13,314 bases of DNA from Hyphomicrobiales bacterium. GTDB lineage: Bacteria > Pseudomonadota > Alphaproteobacteria > Rhizobiales > Aestuariivirgaceae. The notes beneath the pieces are model-generated. The model did not search any database and was not told the DNA's origin. It saw nothing but the letters and a program-made list of their open reading frames with translations. The DNA is taken from NCBI GenBank assembly GCA_025356765.1, contig JANXRO010000191.1, forward strand, positions 1 to 13,314, read 5' to 3'. Shown here piece by piece: positions 1 through 6,490 of this stretch. Positions within the stretch are counted from its first letter, which is position 1, and every line of letters starts with the position of its first letter. A program made the translations under genes and the position numbers.

Positions 1-264
1 GGGCTTTTATTGGTGGCGGCACTTTTTGCGTCTGGCATCGATAGCGTGGGCGGCATTCCTTATTTGCGCGCCGTTCGCCCGCATGAACGCCAACGCATGA
101 CGGCGGTTTATCGCACTTTCATTGAATTTTCTGATTTGATCCCAAGTTTGATTTTTGCTGTGGCTCTGCGCCACTTTGATGTGTCGATTGTATTCATCAT
201 TTTAGGGGGCTGTTTAAGTGCTATGAGCATTTTGGTGTGGCGTTTTCTGCCGAAATCAATGTAG
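1..264 (+). CDS. MFS transporter, C-terminal fragment (5' end outside window)
   Basis: The frame is open from base 1 to a TAG at 262-264, giving 87 visible residues, so this is the end of a gene that starts upstream. It has a cytoplasmic-loop-like stretch (IPYLRAVRPHERQRMTAVYR), a helix around FSDLIPSLIFAVAL, a short turn, and a final helix (VSIVFIILGGCLSAMSILVW) before a basic tail. A helix-loop-helix end with an Arg-rich loop ahead of it matches the last two membrane segments of a major facilitator superfamily permease. The RAVRP...MTAVYRT pattern resembles a group of alphaproteobacterial MFS proteins known to me. The substrate cannot be told from this fragment. The GST gene follows after 25 bases on the same strand and could be co-transcribed. 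The family call is moderately sure and any narrower call would be a guess. Confidence 0.65.
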   Translation, partial: GLLLVAALFASGIDSVGGIPYLRAVRPHERQRMTAVYRTFIEFSDLIPSLIFAVALRHFDVSIVFIILGGCLSAMSILVWRFLPKSM

Positions 265-289
265 TCTAGCCCAACGGGGAACGACTGAT

Positions 290-958
290 ATGGCAAAGCC
301 ATTATTGATTATTGGCAACAAGAATTATTCATCATGGTCATTGCGCCCCTACATGGCTCTTGCGGGGGCGGGCATTGCTTTTGAAGAAAAGCTAATTCCC
401 TTTGGCCAGCCGATTGGAAACGCCGAATTTTTGAAAAAACTCAGACGGTATACAAAGGCTGGCCTCGTTCCGGTTTTGCAGCATGATGGTTTGACGGTAT
501 GGGACTCTTTGGCGATTTTGGAATATCTTGCCGAAACGTGGCCTCGTAAAAATTTGTGGCCAACGAACAAGGCGGCGCGCGCCATGGCCCGTTCAATTTG
601 TGCGGAAATGCATTCAGGCTTTCGGCATTTGCGTAATGGTTTTCCGATGAACTTGCGCAGGCACTATAAACCCTTGGTTTTGAATGATGCTGTTTTGCAA
701 GATGTGGCGCGCATGGAATATATCTTTGCACAAGCGCGCAAGCTTTATGGGCAGGATGGGCCGTTTTTGTTTGGCGAATTTTCAAATGCTGATGCGATGT
801 TTGCACCAGCGCTGACACGGTTGGAAACATTTGCCATTCCAGTTTCCAAATCTACCGGAAAGTATATCCACGCTGTTTTAGGCACAAAGGCTTTCCAAAA
901 ATGGAAAGCCGATGCGCTGAAGGAAACGTGGATTGTTGCAGAAGACGAAGTGGATTAG
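290..958 (+). CDS. Glutathione S-transferase family protein
   Basis: This 222-residue protein has the usual length for a cytosolic GST. Residues 1-85 look like the thioredoxin-like domain: a beta strand (PLLIIGN), an NKNYSSWSLRP segment with Ser14/Ser15 where zeta- and theta-like GSTs place the glutathione-activating Ser, a Val60-Pro61 pair fitting the conserved cis-proline, and Asp72-Ser73 in place of the common Glu-Ser that binds the gamma-glutamyl group. The remainder is the all-helical C-terminal domain, with an N-capping-box-like FGEFSNADAMFAP at about 161-173. Known family role: glutathione conjugation, isomerisation or peroxide reduction in the cytoplasm; the substrate is unknown here. 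The start is supported by GGGGA at 276-280, nine bases before the ATG. Its TAG stop overlaps the stop of the convergent small gene. Confidence 0.88.
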   Translation: MAKPLLIIGNKNYSSWSLRPYMALAGAGIAFEEKLIPFGQPIGNAEFLKKLRRYTKAGLVPVLQHDGLTVWDSLAILEYLAETWPRKNLWPTNKAARAMARSICAEMHSGFRHLRNGFPMNLRRHYKPLVLNDAVLQDVARMEYIFAQARKLYGQDGPFLFGEFSNADAMFAPALTRLETFAIPVSKSTGKYIHAVLGTKAFQKWKADALKETWIVAEDEVD

Positions 959-1170
959 TTGATGCGATATTCGCACACCCATTTTCCTGCTTGTTTGTAA
1001 ACGTTAACGTCGTAGCCATTGCCGTGGGTTTTGCGGCAGTAGTTCAACACGTCTATATAGCTCGCTGTGCTTGCGCGACGCGGAGCATGCCTTTTTTTGG
1101 CTTCAGCCGTCAAAGGAACCATTGTCAAAACCAAAATTGCCGCAACGGTTACAATGTTATGTAGTTTCAT
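955..1170 (-). CDS. Small exported protein of unknown function (71 aa)
   Basis: I do not recognise this protein. It opens with a convincing Sec signal peptide: Lys2, a hydrophobic core at about 6-20, and an Ala-Glu-Ala site suggesting cleavage after residue 24. The predicted mature peptide is about 47 residues, begins with a very basic patch (KKRHAPRR), and holds only two cysteines, Cys45 and Cys66, which could form one disulfide in the periplasm. Trp64, several Tyr and a C-terminal CEYRIN complete it. A strong Shine-Dalgarno (TTGGGGGAA on the minus strand, 1173-1181) lies just upstream of the ATG, which with the signal peptide argues for a real gene. It follows dprA on the same strand after 108 bases. 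Its TAA (955-957) interlocks with the TAG of the convergent GST gene, and no terminator is visible between them. Confidence 0.72.
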   Translation of the reverse strand: MKLHNIVTVAAILVLTMVPLTAEAKKRHAPRRASTASYIDVLNYCRKTHGNGYDVNVYKQAGKWVCEYRIN

Positions 1171-1207
1171 ATTTCCCCCAAGTTCATTTTGACGTTGTTA
1201 TTTTCCC

Positions 1208-1236
1208 AAGATGTCAGCAGTTTTTAGCTCCGTCAA
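1208..1236 (-). promoter_or_regulatory. Possible promoter of the 71-aa exported protein gene
   Basis: Reading the minus strand, TTGACG (1231-1236) is followed after 17 bases by CATCTT (1208-1213). The -35 element is 5/6 to TTGACA, but the -10 element is weak at 3/6. It would give a leader of about 30 bases before the ATG at 1170. The gene could instead be read through from dprA, because no convincing terminator separates them. Confidence 0.25.
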
Positions 1237-1278
1237 CACCTTTCGGTTGTATCCGGAAAATATGTTTATTTGAGCAAA

Positions 1279-2382
1279 TTATGGGGAAAGGCTTATGCGC
1301 CCGCCACTTTGCCGGATGAGTTTGCCTGACAGTTCAAGATCCATCACCACGCCCATTACCTGTTCGGCGCTGCCGCCGCTTTCACGAATGATATCGTCAA
1401 TATCAACTGGCGTTGGCGAAAGCAGATCGGCCACACGTTGATAAAGGTCTGGTGAAGCAGGACTGATTTTCAGGGCAGGCGGTTCCCACAAATTTTCTTG
1501 CGCTGGTTTAGTTTGGCCCTGTACATGTTCCAACACATCTTGGACTGATGTTAACATATGTGCGCCGTCTTTGATCAGGCGGTTTGTGCCTTCACATCGT
1601 GGATCCAGTGGCGAGCCCGGCACAGCGAAGACTTCACGGCCTTGTTCGTTAGCAAAGCGAGCGGTGATTAGAGAGCCAGAGCGCGTTGCGGCTTCAATAA
1701 TAATTGTGCCCAATGCGGCGCCTGAAATAATGCGATTGCGCCGGGGAAAATGTTCAGATTTGGGTGTGGTGCCAGGCGGGTTTTCGCAAATCAAAACCCC
1801 GCGTTCGGCAATGGCGCGTTGTAACTTTTCATTTTCGGGTGGGTAAAAGTGATCGATACCGCCGGCCACCACGGCCATGGTTCCAGTTTGCAACGTTGCC
1901 TCATGGGCCGCTGTATCAATGCCGCGTGCCAGGCCTGACACAATGACAAAACCCACCTCGGCCAATTGCGAGGCAATTGTTCGCGTGTAGCGCAAGCCGA
2001 CGGCCGAAGCGTTGCGCGCACCAACGATGGCAAGCGAGGGCTGATGCACAAGTTCAGCGTTGCCTATCATCCAAATTAACGGAGGTGCTGATGGAATTTC
2101 GCGCAAGAGTTTTGGATAATCTGGTTCACTTAAGCCAACACAGCGCGCGCCAAATGCTTGGCCCCGGGCCAAATCTTGTTCCGCCCGATCTGCCGCATAG
2201 AGTTTTAGGCTGCGCCGCAAGCCGCCGCGTTGTGAAAGTTCGGGCAGGGCTTCAATGGCTTTTGCGGCAGTGCCATAGCGGCCCAACAATTGTTGAAAGG
2301 TTATGGGGCCAACATTTTCGCTTAAACTCAGGCGCAGCCAATCTAATCTATCAGCATCAGTAAGTTCGCGTGTCTTGGTCAT
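1279..2382 (-). CDS. dprA: DNA processing protein DprA (Smf)
   Basis: This 367-residue protein has the typical alphaproteobacterial DprA layout. An N-terminal helical (SAM-like) region spans about 10-70. The extended Rossmann fold spans about 75-290, with SLAIVGARNASAVG (116-129), SGLARGIDTAAH (149-160), FPRRNRIISG (212-221), SGSLITA (235-241) and AVPGSP (253-258), the classic DprA signatures. A winged-helix domain spans about 313-367 (LSPTPVDIDDIIRESG). Known role: cytoplasmic loader of RecA onto incoming single-stranded DNA during transformation; it is also widely kept in species not known to be competent. It is the last gene of the pyrB-pyrC'-plsY-dprA string, and its ATG overlaps the plsY TGA by four bases, implying translational coupling. 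In many relatives topA follows dprA; here the small exported protein does. Confidence 0.95.
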   Translation of the reverse strand: MTKTRELTDADRLDWLRLSLSENVGPITFQQLLGRYGTAAKAIEALPELSQRGGLRRSLKLYAADRAEQDLARGQAFGARCVGLSEPDYPKLLREIPSAPPLIWMIGNAELVHQPSLAIVGARNASAVGLRYTRTIASQLAEVGFVIVSGLARGIDTAAHEATLQTGTMAVVAGGIDHFYPPENEKLQRAIAERGVLICENPPGTTPKSEHFPRRNRIISGAALGTIIIEAATRSGSLITARFANEQGREVFAVPGSPLDPRCEGTNRLIKDGAHMLTSVQDVLEHVQGQTKPAQENLWEPPALKISPASPDLYQRVADLLSPTPVDIDDIIRESGGSAEQVMGVVMDLELSGKLIRQSGGRISLSP

Positions 2383-2972
2383 ACTTTTTTGGCGAAGCTT
2401 ATTTTGGATTCGTTATGCGTCAACAGCCGCATAATATTTGCACGGTGCATGAACCAAATGACGATGACTAGTATCGCCAGCGGCATGACGAGCCGATCAA
2501 GACCCAAGATCATTGCGAGGAGCGGCTGCAAAAACGTTGCAACCAAAGCGGCCAAAGAAGAATAGCGAAACAGCAATGCGGTTAACAACCACGCTCCTAA
2601 AAACAACACGCCAAGAGGCCAGTAAAGCCCAAACAGAACGCCAATAAATGTAGCGACACCTTTGCCGCCTTTAAATTTCAACCAGATTGGAAACGTGTGG
2701 CCAGCCATTGCGCCAAAGGCTGCTGCAATATCCGAGTTCAAACCCCAAAAATGTGCGGCGATCAAAACCGGTATCGTTCCTTTCAGCGCATCTGCAATCA
2801 ACGTGAAAAGGGCCAATTTTTTATTGCCGGTGCGCAACACATTGGTTGCACCAATATTGCCCGAACCAATTTTACGAACATCGCCCAGGCCAGCTGCATT
2901 GGTGATGATCAGACCAAATGGAATGGAGCCAAAAGCATATCCCAAAACACATGCAAACAACAAATTGATCAT
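2379..2972 (-). CDS. plsY: Acyl-phosphate:glycerol-3-phosphate acyltransferase PlsY
   Basis: This 197-residue integral membrane protein has about five hydrophobic segments (roughly 1-25, 53-75, 82-95, 107-135 and 140-175). It shows the conserved PlsY loops: GSIPFGLI (15-22), the SGNIGATNVLR loop (37-47), a Lys-Gly pair (64-65), and GHTFPIWLKFKGGKGVAT (91-108), whose Gly- and Lys-rich part corresponds to the acyl-phosphate-binding motif. HRANIMRLL near the C-terminus fits the last motif. Known role: transfer of an acyl group from acyl-phosphate (made by PlsX) to glycerol-3-phosphate at the inner membrane, the first step of phospholipid synthesis. The ATG follows the pyrC' TAA with no gap (TAAATG), and its TGA overlaps the dprA start, so it sits mid-operon. 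Confidence 0.96.
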   Translation of the reverse strand: MINLLFACVLGYAFGSIPFGLIITNAAGLGDVRKIGSGNIGATNVLRTGNKKLALFTLIADALKGTIPVLIAAHFWGLNSDIAAAFGAMAGHTFPIWLKFKGGKGVATFIGVLFGLYWPLGVLFLGAWLLTALLFRYSSLAALVATFLQPLLAMILGLDRLVMPLAILVIVIWFMHRANIMRLLTHNESKISFAKKV

Positions 2973-4241
2973 TTAGGCACGGTAATTAAAAATTACAGTT
3001 CCCGCAACCACCGTTTCAATGACGCGGCCTTCTAGGGTTCTATGTTCGAACGGCGAATTTTTTGAGCGGGAATAAAGGCTTGAAGGTTCAACCAGCCAGC
3101 TTCGGTTGGGATCGACCGCAATAAAATCTGCGGCGCCGCCAATTTTTAGTTTACCGCCTTCAAGCCCCAGCAGTTGTGCAGGAGCCTCTGACATTGCTTG
3201 CGAAAGTTTTTGCAAACTTATGTTATCATTATGAAATAATGAAAGTGCGGCGCTCATAAGTGTTTCTAATCCCGTTGCCCCGAAGGCCGCTTCGGCAAAG
3301 GGCAGGCGTTTGGTGTCTTCGCTTTGCGGGTTATGGCCTGAAACGATGATGTCTATTGTGCCATCTGCCAAACCCGCCACCAATGCTCGCCTGTCGTCTT
3401 CGCTGCGCAAGGGTGGGGAAAGTTTGAAAAACGTGCGATATGCGCCGATGTCATTTTCATTCAACACCAGATGGTGGATGGAAACGCCGCAAGAAACAGG
3501 TAGGCCTTTTTGTTTGGCGCGCCGCATCACTTCAACAGATTCAGCGCAAGAAATTTGGGATGCGTGATATTTGCACTTGGTCATTTCAACAAGGCGCAAA
3601 TCACGCTCTAGCATCATCACTTCGGCCATCGCGTGGCTGCCACTAAGGCCCAAGCGGGTTGATGCTTCGCTGTTGTTCATAACGCCAGTGGCCAAGGTTG
3701 GCTCTTCCACATGTTGCACCACCAACATGTCAAAATCTTTGGCATACATCATGGCGCGGCGCAAAATATTAGCATTGGCAACTGAGCGCACGCCATCTGT
3801 GATGGCCACGGCCCCAGCGGATTTCATCAAGCCAATCTCGCTGATCAGTTCGCCTTTTGCACCTTTGGTTATGGTGCCCATGGGATATACGCGCACTTTG
3901 GCTGTGTCTCTGGCGCGGCGTAAAATGTAATCCACCATAGCGGCATCATCAATGGCTGGTTCTGTGTTGGGCATGACGATCATGGTTGTCACACCACCTG
4001 CGGCGGCCGCATCAGACGCCGTTGCCAATGTCTCGCGATAGTCAGTGCCGGGTTCGCCTGTAAAAACGCGGGCATCGACAATGCCGGGTAAAATCACTTT
4101 GCCAGCGCAGTCAACAATAGGGGTTAAGCTTCCAACGCTGTCACGCGTTACGTCATTGCCGATGGCCAAAACGCGACCATGTTCGATGAGCAGGCCGCCT
4201 TCTCCGGTGGCGAACTTTGCATTGAGCCAAGCTTTTTTCAT
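2973..4241 (-). CDS. pyrC: Dihydroorotase-like protein, probably non-catalytic (PyrC')
   Basis: This 422-residue amidohydrolase-fold protein aligns along its length with class I dihydroorotases: a small beta domain at both ends, GGVTTMIVMPNTEP (82-95) and GLPVSCGVSIHHL (246-258). The metal and catalytic positions are altered. The usual Asp-x-His-x-His after PG is D56-A-R58-V-F60. The usual CHVST is S228-Q229-I-S. The usual TDHAPH is S301-G302-H-N-P-Q306, losing the catalytic Asp. His177 (QHVEE) and His303 remain. Known from Pseudomonas: an inactive DHOase homologue (PyrC'/PyrX) encoded beside pyrB is a structural subunit of the aspartate transcarbamoylase complex. I infer the same role here, with an active DHOase encoded elsewhere. 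The ATG overlaps the pyrB TGA by four bases, which suits stoichiometric subunits. The symbol pyrC follows usual database naming. Confidence 0.9.
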   Translation of the reverse strand: MKKAWLNAKFATGEGGLLIEHGRVLAIGNDVTRDSVGSLTPIVDCAGKVILPGIVDARVFTGEPGTDYRETLATASDAAAAGGVTTMIVMPNTEPAIDDAAMVDYILRRARDTAKVRVYPMGTITKGAKGELISEIGLMKSAGAVAITDGVRSVANANILRRAMMYAKDFDMLVVQHVEEPTLATGVMNNSEASTRLGLSGSHAMAEVMMLERDLRLVEMTKCKYHASQISCAESVEVMRRAKQKGLPVSCGVSIHHLVLNENDIGAYRTFFKLSPPLRSEDDRRALVAGLADGTIDIIVSGHNPQSEDTKRLPFAEAAFGATGLETLMSAALSLFHNDNISLQKLSQAMSEAPAQLLGLEGGKLKIGGAADFIAVDPNRSWLVEPSSLYSRSKNSPFEHRTLEGRVIETVVAGTVIFNYRA

Positions 4242-5191
4242 GCGTTGTGGCCTTTACGAGAAAGTGCATCAAGCACGGCCATGCGCACAGCAACACCCAT
4301 TTCCACTTGTTCACGGATAACCGATTGAGCACCATCGGCTACGGAAGAATCGATTTCCACGCCGCGGTTCATCGGGCCGGGGTGCATGACCAAGGCTTTT
4401 GGTTTGGCGTATTTCAGCTTTTCCTCGGTCAGCCCATAAAAGTGATAATATTCACGTTGCGATGGCACGAAGGTTCCGCTCATGCGTTCTAGCTGCAAGC
4501 GAAGCATCATCACCACATCAGCGCCTGCCAAGCCGTCTTTCATATTATGAAACACGGTACATCCAAACTTATCAATGCCTGATGGAAGCAACGTTGACGG
4601 GCCAACCACGCGCACATGGGCCCCCATTTTAGTGAGCATGTGAATGTTTGAACGCGCCACGCGGGAATGAAACACATCGCCGCAAATGGCAATTTCTAAA
4701 CCTTCCAAACGGCCAAAATGGCGGCGGATCGTCAGAGCATCGAGCAACGCTTGGGTTGGGTGTTCATGTTGGCCATCACCTGCATTGATTACCGCGCAAC
4801 TGACTTTTTGGGCCAAAAGCTCCACTGCGCCCGAAGCTTGGTGACGCACCACCAAAAAATCGGGGTGCATGGCGTTAATCGTCATTGCCGTATCTAAAAG
4901 TGTTTCACCTTTGGAGACTGACGAGGTTGAAACTGCCATGTTCATCACATCAGCGCCCAAGCGCTTGCCAGCAATTTCAAAGGAACTTTGCGTGCGCGTC
5001 GAAGGCTCAAAAAACAGGTTTACTTGGGTGAGGCCAGAAAGAATTGCGTGGCGCTTATCAGCGTTGCGGTTAACCTCAACATAAATGTCTGCCAGATCGA
5101 GCAATTTGGGAATTTCAAGCGGAGATAAATCAGACACGCCGAGCAAATGCGCGGATTTTAAAAACACAGGCCGTTCGGGCAATTTGGTCAT
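4238..5191 (-). CDS. pyrB: Aspartate carbamoyltransferase catalytic subunit
   Basis: This 317-residue protein carries all the ATCase signatures. They are the carbamoyl-phosphate loop FEPSTRTQSSFE (61-72), the 80s loop SSVSKGET with Lys94, RHQASG (116-121), HEHPTQALLD (142-151), the aspartate-side LRLQLER (230-236) and HPGPMNRGVE (270-279). It catalyses carbamoyl phosphate + aspartate to carbamoyl-aspartate plus phosphate, the second step of de novo pyrimidine synthesis, in the cytoplasm. No pyrI regulatory subunit is nearby; the linked pyrC' suggests the class A ATCase-DHOase-like assembly. The start at 5191 gives a normal N-terminus, but the bases ahead of it contain no Shine-Dalgarno. It heads the tight pyrB-pyrC'-plsY-dprA string and appears to have its own promoter. 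Confidence 0.97.
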   Translation of the reverse strand: MTKLPERPVFLKSAHLLGVSDLSPLEIPKLLDLADIYVEVNRNADKRHAILSGLTQVNLFFEPSTRTQSSFEIAGKRLGADVMNMAVSTSSVSKGETLLDTAMTINAMHPDFLVVRHQASGAVELLAQKVSCAVINAGDGQHEHPTQALLDALTIRRHFGRLEGLEIAICGDVFHSRVARSNIHMLTKMGAHVRVVGPSTLLPSGIDKFGCTVFHNMKDGLAGADVVMMLRLQLERMSGTFVPSQREYYHFYGLTEEKLKYAKPKALVMHPGPMNRGVEIDSSVADGAQSVIREQVEMGVAVRMAVLDALSRKGHNA

Positions 5192-5200
5192 TAAAACGGT

Positions 5201-5229
5201 GGGATAGGCGAAAACGGGCAGAGGAGCAA
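5201..5229 (-). promoter_or_regulatory. Candidate pyrB promoter with almost no leader
   Basis: On the minus strand CTTGCTC (TTGCTC at 5224-5229), a 17-base spacer and CTATCCC (TATCCC at 5201-5206) resemble the alphaproteobacterial CTTGAC-N17-CTATAT pattern, with the first four bases of each box conserved. Transcription would begin a few bases before the ATG at 5191, giving a very short or absent leader. This agrees with the lack of a ribosome-binding sequence in front of pyrB. It lies directly after the hairpin at 5241-5267. This is a visual match only. Confidence 0.4.
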
Positions 5230-5240
5230 GACTGAAAGAG

Positions 5241-5267
5241 AAACCCGCGCAACCGATGCACGGGTTT
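5241..5267 (-). terminator. Terminator-like hairpin between the PsbP-like gene and pyrB
   Basis: The 10-base arms AAACCCGTGC and GCGCGGGTTT (minus-strand reading) enclose a 7-base loop. As minus-strand RNA every pair forms, with one G-U wobble; read as plus-strand RNA the same position is a C-A mismatch, so the structure favours leftward transcription. It is followed by a moderately T-rich TCTCTTTC. It lies 25 bases past the stop of the exported PsbP-like gene and 49 bases before the pyrB ATG. The simplest reading is termination of the ruvX-CAP-PsbP-like transcript. An attenuator in a pyrB leader is the alternative. Confidence 0.6.
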
Positions 5268-5292
5268 TAGAACTCAATTCATATTCGGCAAA

Positions 5293-5805
5293 TTATTGTT
5301 TGGTGAGTTGTACGCTTTGCGCAATTTCGCCCAGAACTTTGTCATTGGCTTTTACGGCATCATCAGAGCCCCAGAACGTGAGCATGAGATATTTGTCAGG
5401 GGTTGAGGTTTCAATCAACGTAATGCTGAAATTGGTCGGGCCATCTTTGTCTTTTCCTTTGAAAAGAAAATCATGCATTTTAAGGCCGTTCTTTTCTGAG
5501 TCAGATTGTTGCTTGCTGCTTTCGTCAATGACTAGGCCTTGCTTTGTCAAAAGCGTCAAAGTTTCTGTTACTGCGGTGGCAATGTCTGCGCCTTGCACTT
5601 GTTCTGCGTCTACATAGATGCCCGCATCTGGCGAATTCATTTCAATGCCGTTATCGGTTTCATTTGGCTTCCAATCATCAGGAATGCTGATGGTGGCAAT
5701 GGCATCTTGTGACGGAATTGAAAACACCTTGGCTTCGGCTGAAGCTGCAAAAACGCAAAGTGCACCCGCCAATGCGATCGTGTGATAAAACGCTTTAAAT
5801 TTCAA
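5293..5805 (-). CDS. Exported protein with probable PsbP/Mog1-like fold (170 aa, TTG start)
   Basis: The start chosen is TTG at 5803-5805, because AAAGGAA (5814-5820) lies eight bases before it and because it puts a clean Sec signal peptide at the N-terminus (MKFKAF, hydrophobic core, AEA, cleavage after residue 25). The same frame is open further up to 5964, but that would bury the signal peptide and overlap the preceding gene by 68 bases. The mature part has an AIATISIPDDWK segment, GIEMNSPD and GIYVDAE, then an amphipathic helix and a FSITLIE...YLMLTFWGS strand pair. This order recalls PsbP/Mog1-like small lipoprotein or periplasmic families (DUF1795-type), which is an inference from pattern only. 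There is no cysteine after the cleavage site, so it is not a lipoprotein. Function is unknown. It lies 91 bases downstream of the CAP-domain gene. Confidence 0.78.
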   Translation of the reverse strand: MKFKAFYHTIALAGALCVFAASAEAKVFSIPSQDAIATISIPDDWKPNETDNGIEMNSPDAGIYVDAEQVQGADIATAVTETLTLLTKQGLVIDESSKQQSDSEKNGLKMHDFLFKGKDKDGPTNFSITLIETSTPDKYLMLTFWGSDDAVKANDKVLGEIAQSVQLTKQ

Positions 5806-5813
5806 AATGAATG

Positions 5814-5820
5814 TTCCTTT
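5814..5820 (-). promoter_or_regulatory. Shine-Dalgarno that fixes the TTG start
   Basis: AAAGGAA on the minus strand sits eight bases ahead of TTG 5803-5805. No comparable site precedes the ATG candidates further upstream in the same frame. It is the main reason for calling a 170-residue product. Confidence 0.7.
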
Positions 5821-5896
5821 TTGTCGGCTGAATCGCCCTTGCAATTGAATTAGGCCAAAGTTTGAGGTGGGCGCAATGGCCTTTGCGAAAAGTAAT

Positions 5897-6490
5897 TTAT
5901 TGCACCTTGAACATGTTTGTTGAAACTTCTGGGCCAACAAATATCTGGTCGGCATAAATTTCATTGCCGCTCATTGCCACGCCGGTTGAGACTTTGAGAT
6001 AATCTCGCGACAATAGAGTGTGGCGATGTTCAGAACTGCTAACCCAAGATTGGAACAGTTTTTGCGCCAAGCCATCTTTGGGCAAGTGGGTTGCTTTCCA
6101 CATCACGGCGTTTTCACCCATGGTGGGCAGAATCATGGCACCACCGTGCAAGGCGCGCATGCGGCTGTCAAAATCTTGGCCCGTGCTGGCGGTGTGGCCT
6201 AAAAAGTGGTGTTGCAGCATATCCATGGCATGGGCACGAGCAGCAAAAAGCATTGCATCATCTTGCTTCAATGGTGCCAGCCCGTGGCTTTGGCGATACG
6301 CATTTGCGAGGGCAAACAATTGCCCTTCAATCGCTGGCTGAAACAAATGTTGTGTAACACCTGTTTTATAGACCCGCGCCACAAGCTGCACATATGTTTC
6401 GCCTGCTTGAGCTTTGTTCAATGGAGGAAGCCAGAAAACGGCCATCCATAAGGCAAGGCAGATCAAACGATTTAATTTATAGTTTTTCAT
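5897..6490 (-). CDS. Exported CAP-domain (SCP/PR1-like) protein
   Basis: This 197-residue protein has an N-terminal signal peptide (basic KNYKLNR, hydrophobic 9-24, AQA with cleavage after about 29). A CAP domain follows at about 55-185: LANAYRQSHGLAPL (61-74), AARAHAMDMLQHHFLGHT (83-100) with His99, GEN with Glu126, and SWVSSSEHRHTLLSRDY (148-164) with His155, then a hydrophobic final strand. His99, Glu126 and His155 line up with the conserved CAP pocket residues. Bacterial CAP proteins are exported; roles in lipid binding, adhesion or proteolysis are proposed, and none can be assigned here. Its ATG overlaps the ruvX TGA by four bases, so it is translationally coupled to ruvX despite the unrelated function. 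It has one cysteine, in the signal peptide. Confidence 0.88.
   Translation of the reverse strand: MKNYKLNRLICLALWMAVFWLPPLNKAQAGETYVQLVARVYKTGVTQHLFQPAIEGQLFALANAYRQSHGLAPLKQDDAMLFAARAHAMDMLQHHFLGHTASTGQDFDSRMRALHGGAMILPTMGENAVMWKATHLPKDGLAQKLFQSWVSSSEHRHTLLSRDYLKVSTGVAMSGNEIYADQIFVGPEVSTNMFKVQ

Noticed and set aside
441..830. 129-codon open frame antisense to the GST gene
   Set aside because: Composition looks like a shadow (His-, Ser- and Pro-rich, no domain pattern), with no ribosome site, while the sense frame is a clear GST.
1231..1255. Small hairpin with a GAAA loop downstream of dprA
   Set aside because: Only three continuous pairs form before mismatches, and no T-run follows.
1977..2363. 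128-codon open frame antisense to dprA
   Set aside because: Lies wholly within conserved dprA coding sequence and shows no signal peptide, domain or ribosome site.
5806..5896. GGCCA...TGGCC arms in the gap after the CAP gene as a terminator
   Set aside because: Five-base arms with a loop of about 20 bases and no T-run are not convincing.
5806..5964. N-terminal extension of the PsbP-like protein to an upstream ATG
   Set aside because: It would overlap the CAP-domain gene by 68 bases, has no ribosome site, and pushes the signal peptide 53 residues inward.
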